This document shows positions 1 to 9,314 of a DNA stretch of 64,000 bases, piece by piece. The position numbers and the translations under genes are program-made. Every line of letters begins with the position of its first letter. The stretch's first letter is position 1. The DNA comes from an uncultured Dorea sp. GTDB lineage: Bacteria; Bacillota; Clostridia; Lachnospirales; Lachnospiraceae. The notes under the pieces were generated by a model. It was not told where the DNA came from and made no database searches. It saw only the letters and a program-made list of their open reading frames with translations. The stretch is taken from assembly GCA_910578495.1 (NCBI GenBank), contig CAJTRE010000001.1, positions 108,001 through 172,000 of the forward strand, given 5' to 3'.

Positions 1-344
1 TATATGCGTTCTCCGGTTTCTGTTCGGCAGTAGTTGGTATTATCGCAACTTCCCAGTTGGTATCTGCAACACCTAAGACGGGTGAGTCTTGGGAAATGAA
101 CGCTATCGCCGCTTCTGTACTGGGTGGAACATCCATGGCCGGTGGTGTTGGAACGATTGGTGGAACAATTGTAGGTGCATTTGTTATCGGTGTTATCAAC
201 GACGGTATGACAATGTGTGGTGTTACAGAGTTCTGGCAGAAGATCATCAGAGGTCTTGTTATTATCGTTGCCGTTATCATTGACCAGGTACAGAGAAATC
301 TGCAGGCTAAGATGGCGCTTCAGGCACGTAACGAGAATAAATAA
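1..344 (+). CDS. Sugar ABC transporter permease, ribose type (C-terminal part only)
   Basis: The reading frame is open from base 3 and ends at the TAA at 342-344; the start lies outside the window. The visible 113 or so residues match the C-terminal end of RbsC-type (BPD_transp_2) permeases: a hydrophobic segment, then the conserved stretch ESWEMNAIAASVLGGTSMAGG, followed by two more membrane segments and a short basic tail. Such permeases form the membrane channel of ribose/galactose/xylose-class importers. The FGGY kinase starts 14 bases downstream, so the two are probably co-transcribed and the imported sugar or polyol is probably the kinase substrate. A TTG at 57 is an internal codon, not the start. 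Substrate not determinable. Confidence 0.88.
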   Translation, partial: YAFSGFCSAVVGIIATSQLVSATPKTGESWEMNAIAASVLGGTSMAGGVGTIGGTIVGAFVIGVINDGMTMCGVTEFWQKIIRGLVIIVAVIIDQVQRNLQAKMALQARNENK

Positions 345-358
345 TAGGGATTAGCAAT

Positions 359-1834
359 ATGGCAGAAAAATATATTATCAGTATTGACCAGAGTACGCAG
401 GGGACAAAGGCGCTTTTGTTTGATGAAAGCGGCAGTCTGATTAAGCGTACGGATAAATCACATGAACAGATCATCAATGATAAAGGATGGGTTTCTCATA
501 ACCCATCCGAAATTTATAAAAACGTAATTGAAGTGGTGAAAAAACTGACCGATGATATTGAGCGTATCAAAGTAGTAGGCGTAGGTATCAGTAATCAGCG
601 TGAAACTTCTCTTGCGTGGGATAAAGTGACAGGAGAGCCGTTTGGAAATGCGATTGTGTGGCAGTGTTCTCGTGCGGTAGACATCTGTGAGCGTGTGGAG
701 AATATGGGGAAGGCAGAAGACATCCGGAGAAAAACAGGTATGAATCTGTCGCCATATTTCCCAGCATCCAAGATTGCGTGGATATTGGAAAACATAGAGG
801 GTGCGAAAGAAAAGGCGGATCGCAAAGAAATCTGTCATGGAACGATCGATAGCTGGCTGGTATATAAGCTGACTGACGGAAAGTCTTATAAGACAGATTA
901 CTCTAATGCTTCAAGAACACAGCTTTTCAATATTTTTGATTTGAAATGGGATGAAGAAATCTGCGGTCTGTTCGGGATTGATTCGGAGAATATGGCCGAG
1001 GTCTGTGATTCCGATTCCTGTTTCGGAGAAACGGATTTTGAAGGAATACTTCCTCATAAAGTTCCGATCCACAGTGTGCTGGGAGATTCCCATGGTTCGC
1101 TATTCGGGCAGGGGTGTTTGAAACCAGGGATGACAAAATCTACCTATGGAACAGGTTCTTCTATTATGATGAATATCGGGGAGACACCGGTACTCAGTAC
1201 CCATGGAGTAGTAACGTCTTTGGCGTGGAGCATGGGTGGTAAAGTTAATTATGTATTAGAAGGAAATTTAAATTATACCGGTGCTGTGATTACGTGGCTT
1301 AAAGATGATCTGAAACTCATTCAGTCTCCGGGAGAGACAGAAACATTGGCCAAAGAAGCAGTACAGGATGATTCTTTGTATCTGATTCCCGCGTTTTCCG
1401 GTCTTGGTGCACCATACTGGGACAGCCGCGCTGCTGCGGCTATGGTGGGAATGACAAGAACGACTGGGAAAGCAGAAGTGGTAAGAGCAGGCGTGGAGTG
1501 TATCGCCTATCAGATAACGGACATTGCAAAAGCTATGAGCGAGGATGCAGGTGTGAAGGTGAAGGAACTTCGTGTGGACGGAGGTCCTACCAGAAACAAG
1601 TATCTGATGCAGTTCCAAAGTGACATTGCGGATGCAGTTGTACAGGTTCCAGATTCCGAAGAATTATCCGGAATCGGTCCTGCTTATGCAGTAGGGCTTG
1701 CCCTCGGAGTGTGGGACGATAATATCTTTGGTAAATTGAATCGTATCAAATACGAGCCAAAGATGGAAAGAGAAATCAGAGACAAAAAATACACCGGCTG
1801 GAAAACAGCCGTCCATACAGTGCTTACAAATTAA
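359..1834 (+). CDS. FGGY-family carbohydrate kinase, glycerol-kinase-like
   Basis: This encodes 491 residues, the usual length for FGGY kinases, which phosphorylate sugars or polyols with ATP. The N-terminal motif DQSTQGTKALLFD is the FGGY ATPase/phosphate loop region. SNQRETSLAWD, NAIVWQ, SPYFPASK and TIDSWL match glycerol kinase (GlpK) closely, including the R-E pair and the tyrosine that contact glycerol. However, the GlpK motif GDQQ, whose D and Q bind the substrate, reads GDSH here, so the substrate may be another polyol or sugar. Its place directly after a ribose-type permease supports a role in a sugar or polyol import operon rather than the glp regulon. Its stop codon lies inside the terminator stem. 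Confidence 0.9.
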   Translation: MAEKYIISIDQSTQGTKALLFDESGSLIKRTDKSHEQIINDKGWVSHNPSEIYKNVIEVVKKLTDDIERIKVVGVGISNQRETSLAWDKVTGEPFGNAIVWQCSRAVDICERVENMGKAEDIRRKTGMNLSPYFPASKIAWILENIEGAKEKADRKEICHGTIDSWLVYKLTDGKSYKTDYSNASRTQLFNIFDLKWDEEICGLFGIDSENMAEVCDSDSCFGETDFEGILPHKVPIHSVLGDSHGSLFGQGCLKPGMTKSTYGTGSSIMMNIGETPVLSTHGVVTSLAWSMGGKVNYVLEGNLNYTGAVITWLKDDLKLIQSPGETETLAKEAVQDDSLYLIPAFSGLGAPYWDSRAAAAMVGMTRTTGKAEVVRAGVECIAYQITDIAKAMSEDAGVKVKELRVDGGPTRNKYLMQFQSDIADAVVQVPDSEELSGIGPAYAVGLALGVWDDNIFGKLNRIKYEPKMEREIRDKKYTGWKTAVHTVLTN

Positions 1835-1880
1835 TAAAAGACGAGCAAGAAGTAATCGGCTTCTTGCTCGTCTTTTATTA
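1832..1880. terminator. Bidirectional intrinsic terminator with 21-bp perfect stem
   Basis: Bases 1832-1852 and 1860-1880 are perfect reverse complements (21 bp) around a 7-nt loop. The stem ends carry A-runs on one side and T-runs on the other, so it works in both directions. It separates the kinase from the convergent AraC gene and contains the kinase TAA stop. Confidence 0.93.
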
Positions 1881-1884
1881 GTTT

Positions 1885-2781
1885 TTATTCGGCATAATTC
1901 TGTTTCAATTCTGCCCGGTATTTTGCGGGTGTTTTTTGATAAAGCAATTTGAATTGTTTGATAAAATAAGAGCTGGAAGTAAACCCGACCATTTCGCTGA
2001 TTTCCTGTACAGTTGCAGTGGATGTGGCAAGAAGCTCTTTTGCCTTCTCCATGCGGATGGTTGTGAGCGCCTGGATTGGTGTTACGTGATAAGAATTTTT
2101 CATACAGCGTATAATATGTACAGGATGAAAATTATAAAGCTTTGCCAAATCCTGAATTGTAAAATTTTTATGATAATTATTCTGTAGGTACTGCATGACT
2201 TCGGAGGCGAGGGAATCCGGCGCATTGCTGAACTTAGAGTCGAGATTCAGTACATTTAAAATATTCAGGAAATACTGCTGCTGGTTGAGGGGATTAATAT
2301 CCTTTCCGATTTTCAGTGTTTTTCCTTCGTATTTATTTATGAAGAACATTAATAAAGGTTCTATATAGGAACAAAGCAGCCGCCCCTCTTCTTCGGAAAG
2401 CTGCATATATTTGGGAACTGAAATATAAAAGGGCGCATCTCGGAAAAGGGATTTGTTGAATACGCGGTTTACTGGATGGATATGTTCGGATTCGTAATAG
2501 GATTCGGTAAAACCCATGTGTATCCAATAAAATTTGGTTTCTTTATCACATACACGATAACTGCTGTGCGTCTTGTCGGGAGATAAAATAAGTAGTTGAT
2601 TTGAGCTTATAGTATAATGTTCATTTTCTTCTATTATATAAAGACTTCCGGATAGAACATATAAGATGTCAAATACGCCGATGTTGGAACGTCTGGTATG
2701 TCTGTCTCCTTTTCTATATAAGGCTTTTCCTGCCGCAATAAAATATGGAGTCGGCGGACTTTCAAAATGCAAATAAATCAC
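1885..2781 (-). CDS. AraC-family transcriptional regulator
   Basis: This is a 298-residue AraC/XylS regulator. An N-terminal cupin-like sensor domain (roughly residues 15-120, with SPDKTHSSYRV in the middle) is followed by a C-terminal double helix-turn-helix (about 195-292) ending in the typical EISEMVGFTSSSYFIKQFKLLYQKTPAKYR pattern. The start is GTG at 2781, with AAAGGAG seven bases upstream. It is divergent from the binding-protein operon at 2971, whose promoter lies in the 189-bp gap, so it probably controls that operon in response to its sugar. The effector is unknown. Confidence 0.9.
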   Translation of the reverse strand: MIYLHFESPPTPYFIAAGKALYRKGDRHTRRSNIGVFDILYVLSGSLYIIEENEHYTISSNQLLILSPDKTHSSYRVCDKETKFYWIHMGFTESYYESEHIHPVNRVFNKSLFRDAPFYISVPKYMQLSEEEGRLLCSYIEPLLMFFINKYEGKTLKIGKDINPLNQQQYFLNILNVLNLDSKFSNAPDSLASEVMQYLQNNYHKNFTIQDLAKLYNFHPVHIIRCMKNSYHVTPIQALTTIRMEKAKELLATSTATVQEISEMVGFTSSSYFIKQFKLLYQKTPAKYRAELKQNYAE

Positions 2782-2876
2782 AGCATATCTCCTTTCGTTT
2801 TAAATGATGTTAAAAAATAATATTTTGAATTTAATTGTATGATAATTTTCTTATATTTTCCTGTTAATAGTGTACA

Positions 2877-2905
2877 TTGAAGAATTGAAATTGGCAAGCT
2901 ATAAT
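2877..2905 (+). promoter_or_regulatory. Sigma-A promoter of the binding-protein ABC operon
   Basis: TTGAAG at 2877-2882 and TATAAT at 2900-2905 are separated by 17 bp. This is a near-consensus housekeeping promoter 65 bp ahead of the binding-protein gene, in the gap shared with the divergent AraC gene. Confidence 0.7.
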
Positions 2906-2970
2906 TTAGACATGGCAAATGTAAATGTTGCAAAACTGGACAATCTTAAAATGAAGAGGAGGAAAAAAGT

Positions 2971-4236
2971 ATGAAAAAGAGATTGGCAAGATTAATCGCA
3001 GTCGGACTTAGTTGTGTAATGTTGATGTCCCTCGCAGGCTGCGGAAAAGAAGAAAGTGGAAAAAACGGTAAAAAAGAAGGGCAGACAGAAGTTACAATCT
3101 GGGTACGTGAGCAGATGGAAGATCCGATTACTGCCGCTGTAAAACAGTACAATGAGAAACAGGATAAAGTGAAAGTAAATGCAGTCGTCTATCCTGACAA
3201 TGAACTGACAGATCAGCTTACTCTGGCGTTGTCCTCAGGAGAAGTGCCGGATGTTGTTTCTTTAGATGACATTCTTGCTCCGTATTATAATTCTCAGAAA
3301 GCGCTGGCAGATGTGACGGAAGAGTTTAATAATCTTGAATTTAAGGACTCTTTTAGTCAGGGAATGGTTGAACTTGGAGCTTATGACGGCAAACAGTATG
3401 CGATTCCGTTTGCGCCGGATGTGTCTTTCTTGTTCTACAACAAAAAGCATTTTAAAGAAGCGGGATTGGATCCGGAAAAAGGACCGGAGACATGGACAGA
3501 CTTGATTGAATACTCAAAAAAGCTGACAAGAGACGGACATTACGGATACACTTATAACGGTGGCGGCGGTCAGATGTTTACATTTGTTCCGTTTATCTGG
3601 AGTAATGGCGGAGATTTGCTCTCAGAAGATGGAAAAACCTGTCTTTTAAACCAGCCGGAGGCAGTAGAAGCGCTTCAGCTTTACGACGATTTGACAAACA
3701 AATATAAAGTAACACCGGAAGGCGTGACAACCTATTCATGGTCAGAGTCTCAGGACGCATTCCTTTCTGGAAAGGCAAGTATGACAATTCTTGGAAATTC
3801 ACAGTTATATACTTTCAAGACAGAATATCCGGATTTTGATTTCGGAGTAAGCCTCATTCCTAAGAAAGACGGAAAAGAATATTCTTCATTTGGCGGCGGA
3901 GACTTGATTGCGGTTATGGAACAGTCCAAGAATAAAGAAGCGGCGTGGGATTTCGTGGAGTACGCATTGAGTGAAGAAGTTCAGGTGGAATTGTTTGCAA
4001 AGAACGGTCTGCTTCCTGCAAGAACAGACTTGTTTGACAATCAATATTTTAACGAGGATGAGAAATATCAGGTTCTTCAACAGGCGCTTGAAGTGTCCAG
4101 AGCTTCTTGGTCAGAAAAATATAATGAAATGAACCAGCCGGTTGTAAATGCAACACAGAGCTGTCTGATGGGTAAACAAACAGCAGAGGAAGCATTCAAG
4201 ACGGCGGCAGAAGAAATTACTAAAATCATGAATTAA
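2971..4236 (+). CDS. Extracellular sugar-binding lipoprotein of a CUT1 ABC importer
   Basis: This 421-residue protein has a lipoprotein signal peptide with lipobox LAGC (Cys24), so it is probably anchored outside the membrane. The rest is a family 1 solute-binding fold (SBP_bac_1): ITAAVKQYNEK, SGEVPDVVSLDD, IPFAPDVSFLFYNKKHF and a late FAKNGLLPAR region are all typical. Such proteins capture sugars or oligosaccharides for the two permeases that follow. GAGGAGG sits a few bases before the ATG. No ATPase gene is present, as usual for CUT1 systems that share an MsmK-type ATPase encoded elsewhere. The specific ligand cannot be read from sequence. Confidence 0.93.
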   Translation: MKKRLARLIAVGLSCVMLMSLAGCGKEESGKNGKKEGQTEVTIWVREQMEDPITAAVKQYNEKQDKVKVNAVVYPDNELTDQLTLALSSGEVPDVVSLDDILAPYYNSQKALADVTEEFNNLEFKDSFSQGMVELGAYDGKQYAIPFAPDVSFLFYNKKHFKEAGLDPEKGPETWTDLIEYSKKLTRDGHYGYTYNGGGGQMFTFVPFIWSNGGDLLSEDGKTCLLNQPEAVEALQLYDDLTNKYKVTPEGVTTYSWSESQDAFLSGKASMTILGNSQLYTFKTEYPDFDFGVSLIPKKDGKEYSSFGGGDLIAVMEQSKNKEAAWDFVEYALSEEVQVELFAKNGLLPARTDLFDNQYFNEDEKYQVLQQALEVSRASWSEKYNEMNQPVVNATQSCLMGKQTAEEAFKTAAEEITKIMN

Positions 4237-4252
4237 TTGTTTCCTTGGCAGC

Positions 4253-4296
4253 TTGCGCCCGTATGTCCGCTTGAAAACGCAAACATGCGGGCGTAA
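4253..4296 (+). promoter_or_regulatory. Intercistronic hairpin between binding protein and permease
   Basis: Bases 4253-4266 can pair with 4283-4296 (14 bp with two G-U wobbles; GC-rich core GCGCCCG) around a 16-nt loop. No T-run follows. Hairpins in this position after a binding-protein gene commonly let it be expressed above its permeases by stabilising the upstream message or by partial termination. Confidence 0.6.
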
Positions 4297-4325
4297 TGCC
4301 TTTAAACTGGAAAGGACTTGACCGT

Positions 4326-5210
4326 ATGAAAGATAGAACAAGAAAAATGAAAAAAACAATCATTCCATTTTTGTTTATTGCTCCGGTTCTGATTATTAAC
4401 CTATTGTTTTTCTGTCTTCCGTTTTTGCAGTCGTTACTAATGTCTTTTTTTGACTGGCCGCTTTTGGGAGAGAAAGTATTTATAGGATTTGAGAATTACA
4501 AAGAGCTATTTGCGGATGAGCAGTTTATTACATCACTGCTATTTACACTGAAATATACAATTTTTGTTACACCGGCGCTTTTTGTCGTAGCATTTGTGCT
4601 GGCGCTTTTAATTGATGGGAAATTCAAGGGAGCTACCTTGTTCCGAAGTATTTATTTCTCGCCGGTCGTTATTTCCATGACATCCTGCAGCTTGATCTGG
4701 CTTTGGATTTACAATGATCTTTACGGAATATTGAATTATATTTTATTAAAATTCCATATTATAGATGAGTCGGTTTTGTGGATGGGGGATGCAAAAACCT
4801 CGCTGCCTGCGATTGTATTTATGATTACGTGGAAAATGGCAGGGTTCTCAATGCTTATTATTTTGGCGGCATTTCAATCTGTAGATACGCAGGTGTATGA
4901 GTCAGCGGGCATAGACGGAGCTTCTAAGTGGCAGCAGTTCTTCCATATTACGCTTCCGATTATACGTCCGCAGGTCGGACTGGCTCTGATTATGTCGGTT
5001 ATTGGTTCCGTACTTGCATTTGAGCAGTTCTTGATTATGACAAAAGGCGGACCTACAGAAACGACAACTACGCTTGTGCATTATATTTATAACACATCGT
5101 TTAAATATTATAACTTCGGCTATGGTTCTGCAATGACAATGGTTCTTTTGGCAATTATGTTGATTTTAAGTATTGCCCAGATGAGACTGTTGAAGGATCC
5201 GACAGATTAG
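4326..5210 (+). CDS. CUT1 ABC transporter permease, MalF/UgpA type
   Basis: About 294 residues with six predicted membrane segments. The EAA loop is ESAGIDGASKWQQFFHITLPII, the ATPase-docking motif of binding-protein-dependent permeases. The start is placed at the ATG at 4326, where AAAGG lies about ten bases upstream. An in-frame ATG at 4296 lies at the foot of the intercistronic hairpin and has no ribosome-binding site. It is the first of two membrane subunits for the sugar bound by the preceding lipoprotein. Confidence 0.92.
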   Translation: MKDRTRKMKKTIIPFLFIAPVLIINLLFFCLPFLQSLLMSFFDWPLLGEKVFIGFENYKELFADEQFITSLLFTLKYTIFVTPALFVVAFVLALLIDGKFKGATLFRSIYFSPVVISMTSCSLIWLWIYNDLYGILNYILLKFHIIDESVLWMGDAKTSLPAIVFMITWKMAGFSMLIILAAFQSVDTQVYESAGIDGASKWQQFFHITLPIIRPQVGLALIMSVIGSVLAFEQFLIMTKGGPTETTTTLVHYIYNTSFKYYNFGYGSAMTMVLLAIMLILSIAQMRLLKDPTD

Positions 5211-5220
5211 GAGGCGCTGT

Positions 5221-6054
5221 ATGAAAAGAAAAGATGGAAAAATTGGTAAGATTATAGCAAACAGCATACTGGCGCTTATTATGTTAATGCCGTTATATTG
5301 GACATTTATTACGGCGTTAAAGGGGAAAATGGAAATCTATGAACAGCCGCCAAGTTTCTTCCCGAAAGTGGTGAGCTGGGAAAATTTTAAAGAAATATTA
5401 TTTCGCAATGACAAAGTATTTTTGTTGTATTTAAAAAATTCCATTGTGACGACGCTGTTGACAATGTTGTTTGTGGCGGGTATCAGCCTTCTGGCGGGAT
5501 ATGCTTTTTCTAAACTGAAGATAAAGGGCAAAAAATTCTTTTTGCTGCTTATTCTTGCGGCGCTTATGATACCGTTTCAGACATTGATGATACCGTTGTA
5601 TTCGATTATGTCGGGATTGCATTTGACAAATACGAGATTGTCTATGATTTTAATTTATGCGACGTTTCAGGCGCCGTTTGCCGTATACATGATGAAGAAT
5701 GCGTTTGATATGATTCCGGCCGGACTGAAAGAAGCGGCAGAGATTGATGGGGCGGGGGAATGGAAGATATTTTTCCGCATCATGCTTCCGACAACGTGGT
5801 CGTCTATTGCAATAATTTTCATATATTCCGCATATACAACGTGGAATGATTATTTGATTGCAGTTGTATTTGCAAATAAAGAAACGATCAAAACGTTTAA
5901 TGTCGGACTCACGAATATGGCAATTGGACAATATGGAACGGAATGGGGGCTTTTGACAGCAGGCTCCTTGATTGGACTGCTTCCGATTATGATTTTGTTT
6001 ATCTTTATGCAGAAATATTTTATTAAAGGTATGCTCGGTGGAGCAATAAAATAG
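5221..6054 (+). CDS. CUT1 ABC transporter permease, MalG type
   Basis: This is a 277-residue permease with six membrane segments and an EAA loop reading EAAEIDGAGEWKIFFRIMLPT. The C-terminal MQKYFIKGMLGGAIK is the standard MalG-family ending. The gene starts ten bases after the first permease with GGAGG upstream, so the two are translated from one message. It pairs with the upstream permease to form the channel. Confidence 0.93.
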   Translation: MKRKDGKIGKIIANSILALIMLMPLYWTFITALKGKMEIYEQPPSFFPKVVSWENFKEILFRNDKVFLLYLKNSIVTTLLTMLFVAGISLLAGYAFSKLKIKGKKFFLLLILAALMIPFQTLMIPLYSIMSGLHLTNTRLSMILIYATFQAPFAVYMMKNAFDMIPAGLKEAAEIDGAGEWKIFFRIMLPTTWSSIAIIFIYSAYTTWNDYLIAVVFANKETIKTFNVGLTNMAIGQYGTEWGLLTAGSLIGLLPIMILFIFMQKYFIKGMLGGAIK

Positions 6055-6073
6055 AGGAAAAGGAGAGCGATCA

Positions 6074-7951
6074 ATGAGGGAAAATAAATTTCAAATGTTT
6101 GAGCTTACGGAGATTCTGCCTGCCGGTTGGCTGAAGGAGCAGCTAAAGATTCAGGCAAATGGATTATCCGGGGTTCTTTATGATGTCTGGGACAGCGTAG
6201 GGAGTTACAATGCGTGGCTTGGCGGAACGGGAGATAACTGGGAAAGAGCGCCTTATTTTGTAGATGGAATTTTACCCCTTGCATTCTATTTGAAAGATGA
6301 AAAATTGGAAAAAATAGCAAAGAATTATGTGGAGTGGATGCTGGACAGTCAGGATGAAGAGGGTAATTTTGGGCCTGAGGAGACCAAAAAAGACTGGTGG
6401 TCGAGAATGGTTGCGATGAAGGTGTTGGTTCAATATTATGAGATTACCAAAGAGGAACGTGTGCTTGAGTTTATGCATAAGTATTATCATTTTCAATATG
6501 AAGCGCTGAAAGATAATCCTTTGTCTGCGTGGGGGAAAATCAGATGTGCAGATTTGGTTTATTGTATTAAATGGCTGTATGAAAGACAGCCGCAGGAATA
6601 TCTTCTTGAGCTGGCGGAATTGTTGGTAGAGCAAAGTGATGACTGGAATAGTTTGCTTAGGAAATTCCCGTTTGTACTGCCGGCGGAATATTATTATGAC
6701 TGGAAAACGATTGAGCGGTATGCTAAAGAAGAGATAGAAAGGCTTATGAAATTTCATCATTCTCATATTGTTAATGTTACAATGGGATTAAAATATCCTG
6801 CTTTGACGTCCTGGCTTTCGGGAGAGGATAAAGAGGATATTTTGAAAGCAGGTCTGGATACCTTGAAAAAATATCATGGCGTTGCAACCGGCGCTATAAA
6901 CGGCGACGAGCACCTTGCGGGAAATAATCCCAACAGGGGGACGGAGCTATGCGCAATTGCGGAGTATATGTTCAGTCTTCAGATTATCTTAGAGATTTTT
7001 GGCGGGGCGGAATATGCGGATCTGTTAGAAAGGCTTGCATATAATTCATTTCCGGCTATGTTCTCGGAAGATTATATGGGACATCAGTATTTGCAGCAGG
7101 TGAATCAGATAAAGGCGACAAATGAAGAAAGAGGCTGGTATAATAATCTGAGTGATTCTAATACATATGGTCTGGAACCAAATTTTGGGTGTTGTACTGC
7201 TAATATGCACCAGGGCTGGCCGAAACTTTTGAAAAGTCTGTGGTACAAAGAGGACAATGGAATTGCGTCTATTGTATTTGCGCCGAATGAACTGCGCACA
7301 GTATGGAACGGCGAGGAAGTCCGGATTGAGGAAAAAACGGAGTATCCGGCGCGTCTTGAAGTCCGGTATCATATGCACAAAGTCCCTCAGGCTTCGTTTG
7401 TGTTTCGGATTCGTATTCCGGGCTGGTGTCAGGCCTACAGTCTGACCGTTGATGGAAAAGAAATAGAACATAAGCGGGAAGAAGGATATGTTAAGTTGTG
7501 CCGGAAGTTTGAAGAAGGGCAAGTTGTTGCCATTCGGTTTGAGGCGCAGGTACAGATGTCCGAATGATATAATGGAAGTGTTGCAGTGGAGAGAGGACCG
7601 CTTCTCTTTGCTCTGGATATGAATGAAAACTGGAGTGTATATAAGAGAAGGCCGGTAGTTTCAGACTATGAGGTGACCTCTGACAGTGCGTGGAATTATG
7701 CGCTGCTTAAAGATCAGATGCCTAAGGTCATAGAAGAGACACTTTCAGACATTCCGTTCCGGAAACAGACGCCGCCGATTACTCTTGTCTTGAAAGCGCG
7801 CAAAGTCAAGGAATGGCAGGAAGAGGGCGGTAATGCCGGAGAAATGCCGAAGAGTCCGGTGAAGACAGATTCGCCGGAAGAAGAAATACGATTAATTCCA
7901 TTTGGCTGCACACATCTTAGAGTTGGACAATTTCCGGTTTGTGTAAAATAA
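6074..7951 (+). pseudogene. GH127-like (DUF1680) glycosidase interrupted by an in-frame TGA at codon 498
   Basis: The protein matches the beta-L-arabinofuranosidase/DUF1680 family (GH127/GH146). RGTELCAIAE gives E291 and C293, and NFGCCTANMHQGWPK gives C373 and C374, matching the zinc-glutamate-cysteine site in which one of the paired cysteines is the nucleophile. At 7565-7567 the frame hits TGA, then continues in the same frame with YNGSVAVERGPLLFALD, a conserved part of the same C-terminal domain, to the TAA at 7949-7951 (625 sense codons in all). The most likely reading is a nonsense mutation or base error. A truncated product would keep the catalytic domain but lose the beta-sandwich tail. 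The genome has tRNA-Sec, so readthrough is discussed as a finding. Co-directional with the transporter, it probably supplies or trims the imported sugar. Confidence 0.82.
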
Positions 7952-7990
7952 AAATGAGGCAGTCTCCTTTGCGGAGGCGCCTCATTTTTT
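7951..7990. terminator. Bidirectional terminator between the GH127 gene and the GHKL kinase gene
   Basis: AAAATGAGGC at 7951-7960 pairs with GCCTCATTTT at 7979-7988, with an inner CTCC/GGAG helix. T6 follows on the plus strand, and the 5' A-run gives a U-tract on the minus strand. It sits between convergent genes. Confidence 0.88.
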
Positions 7991-9314
7991 ATTGAATTTT
8001 TAACAGTACAGAGGCTTTGAATATATGATTTTGGTATTCGAATTTCGCAATTCCGTTGTATTGTTCTACGATATTTTGAACGGAGGAAATGCCGATTCCT
8101 TTCCTGTCGTTTCCTTTTGAAGAGGCAAAACGCTCAGCAGAGTGTATAATCTCGCCTTCGTAGCTGTTCTTTACAAGGATAGCAAGTACAGAACTGCTTT
8201 GGGCGGAAACTTTCAAGTCAATAAAACGGTTTCCAAATTTCATGCGCGCACAGGCTTCCACAGCATTTTCCAAAAGATTTGCCAGTACCGAACAAAGGTC
8301 GATGTCCGGAAAATCAGGAGATTTTGGAAGAGAAACGGAGATGTCCATCTGTGTTTTGTTCTGGTTTGCCAATTCCTTATAATGTCCGATGAGTGAGTTG
8401 ATCGTCAAACTGTCACAATAGATAGCTGAGGGGCTTGGAATGGCGCTTCGATATGTTTTAATATATTCGCTTAATCCGGACAGGTCATTTGTTTTGATAT
8501 ATGCTTCCATCACTACCAGATGATGCCTTATATCATGGCGCATACGGCTGGTCTGCTCAATCTGTGTCTGCAATGTTTCCGATTGCTTCTGTTGGGAGAG
8601 GCAGATTGTCTCGGAAATATGGAGCTTTTCTGTGAGTTTTGCATTTTCACTAGTGACAATTGCCATCGACAGAACGATGATGTAAGTAGCAACTGTCAAG
8701 ATTACCCAGATGGGCGGAACGTAATAAAAGGAAAAATCCGGTGGAAGCTCATAGTTAGATACGTTCGGTGAAAATAAAAAATTGTACAGCATATTGTTGC
8801 ATACTGGGATAATCCACATCATACGCCAGATTGGAAAATGATAGGAGTAATCCAGCGCTTTCCTTAATGTTGTTGTAAAAAAACGGCAGACAAGCGGAAA
8901 AGTAGCTGCCAGGATAATGAGAGTGGCAATCAATGCCTCGAATGATTGAAACGAGGGCAGATGTCCATATATTAAAAAATGTGAATACATTCCGAGAAAA
9001 ATAACGTGATCGGAATAACATTTTGCAATCGCCACAATAAAAATGCAGTGCCGGAAATGATACTGCGTAACCAGGCAGAAAATAACAGCCCCCAGAACCA
9101 TTGTTATAAGAGCGAGAAGAATGAATTTAGGCGGAAATTCATCGTAACGGCTGTAGGAGTTTGAACCATAAAAGGTTATAAAAAGAAAAGCCAGGATAGC
9201 AAGAGTTACCTTGGCTAAAATGAATGTTTTAATAAAATCTTTAAATGTAACAAAAAGTAAAACAAAGCATGGCACAATATAAATGAGTGTATTTATGATA
9301 TGTGCGTATGTCAT
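7989..9314 (-). CDS. GHKL sensor histidine kinase (AgrC/VirS-like)
   Basis: This 441-residue protein has about six N-terminal hydrophobic segments (residues 5-220), a short coiled-coil linker and a cytoplasmic kinase domain. MRHDIRHHLVVMEAY places the probable phosphoacceptor at H260. LANLLENAVEAC is the N-box and GNDRKGIGISSVQNIV the G-box of the GHKL ATPase. This architecture is that of peptide- or stress-sensing kinases paired with LytTR regulators. The start overlaps the end of the upstream regulator gene by four bases (ATGA), so the two are translationally coupled. No autoinducer peptide gene is visible nearby. Confidence 0.9.
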   Translation of the reverse strand: MTYAHIINTLIYIVPCFVLLFVTFKDFIKTFILAKVTLAILAFLFITFYGSNSYSRYDEFPPKFILLALITMVLGAVIFCLVTQYHFRHCIFIVAIAKCYSDHVIFLGMYSHFLIYGHLPSFQSFEALIATLIILAATFPLVCRFFTTTLRKALDYSYHFPIWRMMWIIPVCNNMLYNFLFSPNVSNYELPPDFSFYYVPPIWVILTVATYIIVLSMAIVTSENAKLTEKLHISETICLSQQKQSETLQTQIEQTSRMRHDIRHHLVVMEAYIKTNDLSGLSEYIKTYRSAIPSPSAIYCDSLTINSLIGHYKELANQNKTQMDISVSLPKSPDFPDIDLCSVLANLLENAVEACARMKFGNRFIDLKVSAQSSSVLAILVKNSYEGEIIHSAERFASSKGNDRKGIGISSVQNIVEQYNGIAKFEYQNHIFKASVLLKIQ

